From: a virus
Virus record (IMG/VR): IMGVR_UViG_3300013004_000013
Coordinates: 1 to 29,383 of that record
Direction: 5' to 3' (one strand)
DNA length: 29,383 bases
The position numbers were made by a program, and so were the translations under genes. The notes under the pieces were generated by a model. The model was not told the origin of the DNA and did not search any database. It was given only the letters and a program-made list of their open reading frames with translations. Of this stretch, positions 28,599 to 29,383 are shown in pieces. Position 1 is the first letter of the stretch; every line of letters starts with the position of its first letter.

Positions 28599-29383
28599 TC
28601 AGTTGCCGTTGATGGCCGAAACCGTGCTGCTGGTGTTCTTGTTGATCGACTTCAAGTCGGCCGTCTGGAGCCTGACTTGACCCATGAAGGTGTCGACCCA
28701 TCCGTTTGAAGATGTAAAACCGCCCATGCGGTCCTTGTTCCTTGAGTCGATACGGCCAATGGTGCCACGCACCAGTGGTGTAGCCTCGAAGCGTTTGTTG
28801 GCATCCTCAGGAGATGCGAATGCCTCCTGTGCGATGGCTTTAAGTAGCGATCCTTTTCCGCCCAGTTGCTGCATGATTCCTTCCATCCCGTCGGCCACTC
28901 CTTTCTCGTCGGCAATAGCTCTTTCCATTGCATCGGCGAAGAACGTCATGGCAGGCACACCGGAAACGAGCACCTGGCGTTGAATTTCGTCAAACCTGTC
29001 AGCTAATTGTCCGAGTTGGTCGATTTCTTCCTTTGAGATCAGGTTGATCGGACCCAAGTCTTTGATCTTGGTGAGAGCAGCGGCAGCCTTGAACGCCTTT
29101 TCTCCAAGAATCGAGATCATGGCCGCCTGTGTCTGTGCGCTGTTGCCTGATTCTTTGTGGGCGTTGCCCATGCGGGTGATCAGGTCAATATTTGAGATGC
29201 TCTTGTCATTGAGCTCTGCCACCGAGATGCCGAGTGCCTTGAAGTAGTCTCGGGCCTTTCCACCTTCCTCGACAGCCTTGAGGCGCTCCTGGCTCACCGC
29301 GGTGATCGACTTAGCCATGGCCTCGAATGAAACGCCTGTCTGGTTAGCTAGGATCTGCAGACGCTGCACGTCGTCGGTGCTGA
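28599..29383 (-). CDS. Tail tape-measure-like protein, C-terminal part (starts at position 334)
   Basis: This frame is open to the window end and continues in frame into 1-334 of the circular genome. It includes DVQRLQILANQTGVSFEAMA, LGISVAELNDKSISNIDLIT, LGEKAFKAAAALTKIKDLG and a C-terminal STVSAINGN. Helical and polar with regularly spaced hydrophobic positions, as in tape measures. Total length is 331 residues. The stop is followed after one base by the next ATG. Confidence 0.75.
   Translation of the reverse strand, partial: STDDVQRLQILANQTGVSFEAMAKSITAVSQERLKAVEEGGKARDYFKALGISVAELNDKSISNIDLITRMGNAHKESGNSAQTQAAMISILGEKAFKAAAALTKIKDLGPINLISKEEIDQLGQLADRFDEIQRQVLVSGVPAMTFFADAMERAIADEKGVADGMEGIMQQLGGKGSLLKAIAQEAFASPEDANKRFEATPLVRGTIGRIDSRNKDRMGGFTSSNGWVDTFMGQVRLQTADLKSINKNTSSTVSAINGN
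29261..29383. repeat. Direct terminal repeat, right copy
   Basis: Identical to 1-123; see the left copy. The tape-measure reading frame is preserved across it, as expected if the contig closed on itself. Confidence 0.95.

Noticed and set aside
1-29383. Search for integrase, repressor, tRNA, CRISPR array or insertion sequence
   Set aside because: None could be recognised by reading both strands; small or divergent forms could be missed.

Overview
The window is almost certainly one complete circularised genome of a tailed double-stranded DNA phage (Caudoviricetes, siphovirus-like). The first 123 bases are repeated exactly as the last 123 bases (1-123 = 29261-29383), so the unit is 29,260 bp and the tape-measure gene runs across the ends. 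Base composition is GC-rich apart from one AT-rich gene near 21 kb. Host and taxonomy cannot be read safely from the sequence. Many starts lack a clear Shine-Dalgarno motif and instead follow A/C-rich leaders such as AACACATG, or sit directly on the upstream stop (ATGA, GTGA, TGATATG), which suggests a host that tolerates leader-independent or coupled initiation.

Nearly every gene is on the minus strand, so transcription reads from high to low coordinates and wraps through position 1. The early/replication block is 23.7 kb down to about 13.7 kb: metallophosphoesterase, winged-helix protein, small lysozyme-like protein, AT-rich ParB-like protein, RuvC-type resolvase, a run of tiny genes, an SSB-like protein ending in DDIPF, a regulator joining a sigma-4-like HTH to an RNA polymerase alpha-CTD-like domain, a DnaQ/PolB-type exonuclease, a C5 cytosine methyltransferase with a same-length overlapping ORF, a helicase-loader-like protein and a DnaB helicase. 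No DNA polymerase, RNA polymerase, integrase or repressor was recognised, so the phage appears to rely on host polymerases and is probably lytic.

The packaging and head block follows in lambda order: TerS (Nu1-like), TerL (GpA family), a small gpW-position protein, portal (lambda B family) and a 720-residue fusion of a ClpP-like prohead protease with an HK97-fold major capsid protein. Next come small structural proteins, a tail-fibre group, a compact lysis-like cassette of overlapping micro-genes (4.4-3.6 kb), then the neck and tail genes (FII-, Z-, U-, V-, G- and H-like positions). After the wrap, 29.3-24.0 kb holds the rest of the tape measure, a tail protein, two tandem paralogous structural proteins, a small protein and a 924-residue tail protein. 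The only convincing plus-strand gene is an 82-residue HExxH metallopeptidase-like protein at 23747-23995.

The most unusual items are: the dual-coding methyltransferase locus sharing one ribosome-binding site; a 30-codon leader ORF wrapped around a nested hairpin just before the helicase-loader gene; two copies of a hairpin element upstream of two different genes; the sigma4/alpha-CTD-like regulator; and an in-frame internal start that could yield free capsid protein from the protease-capsid fusion. No stretch over 300 bases lacks a gene. No tRNA, CRISPR array or insertion sequence was seen.
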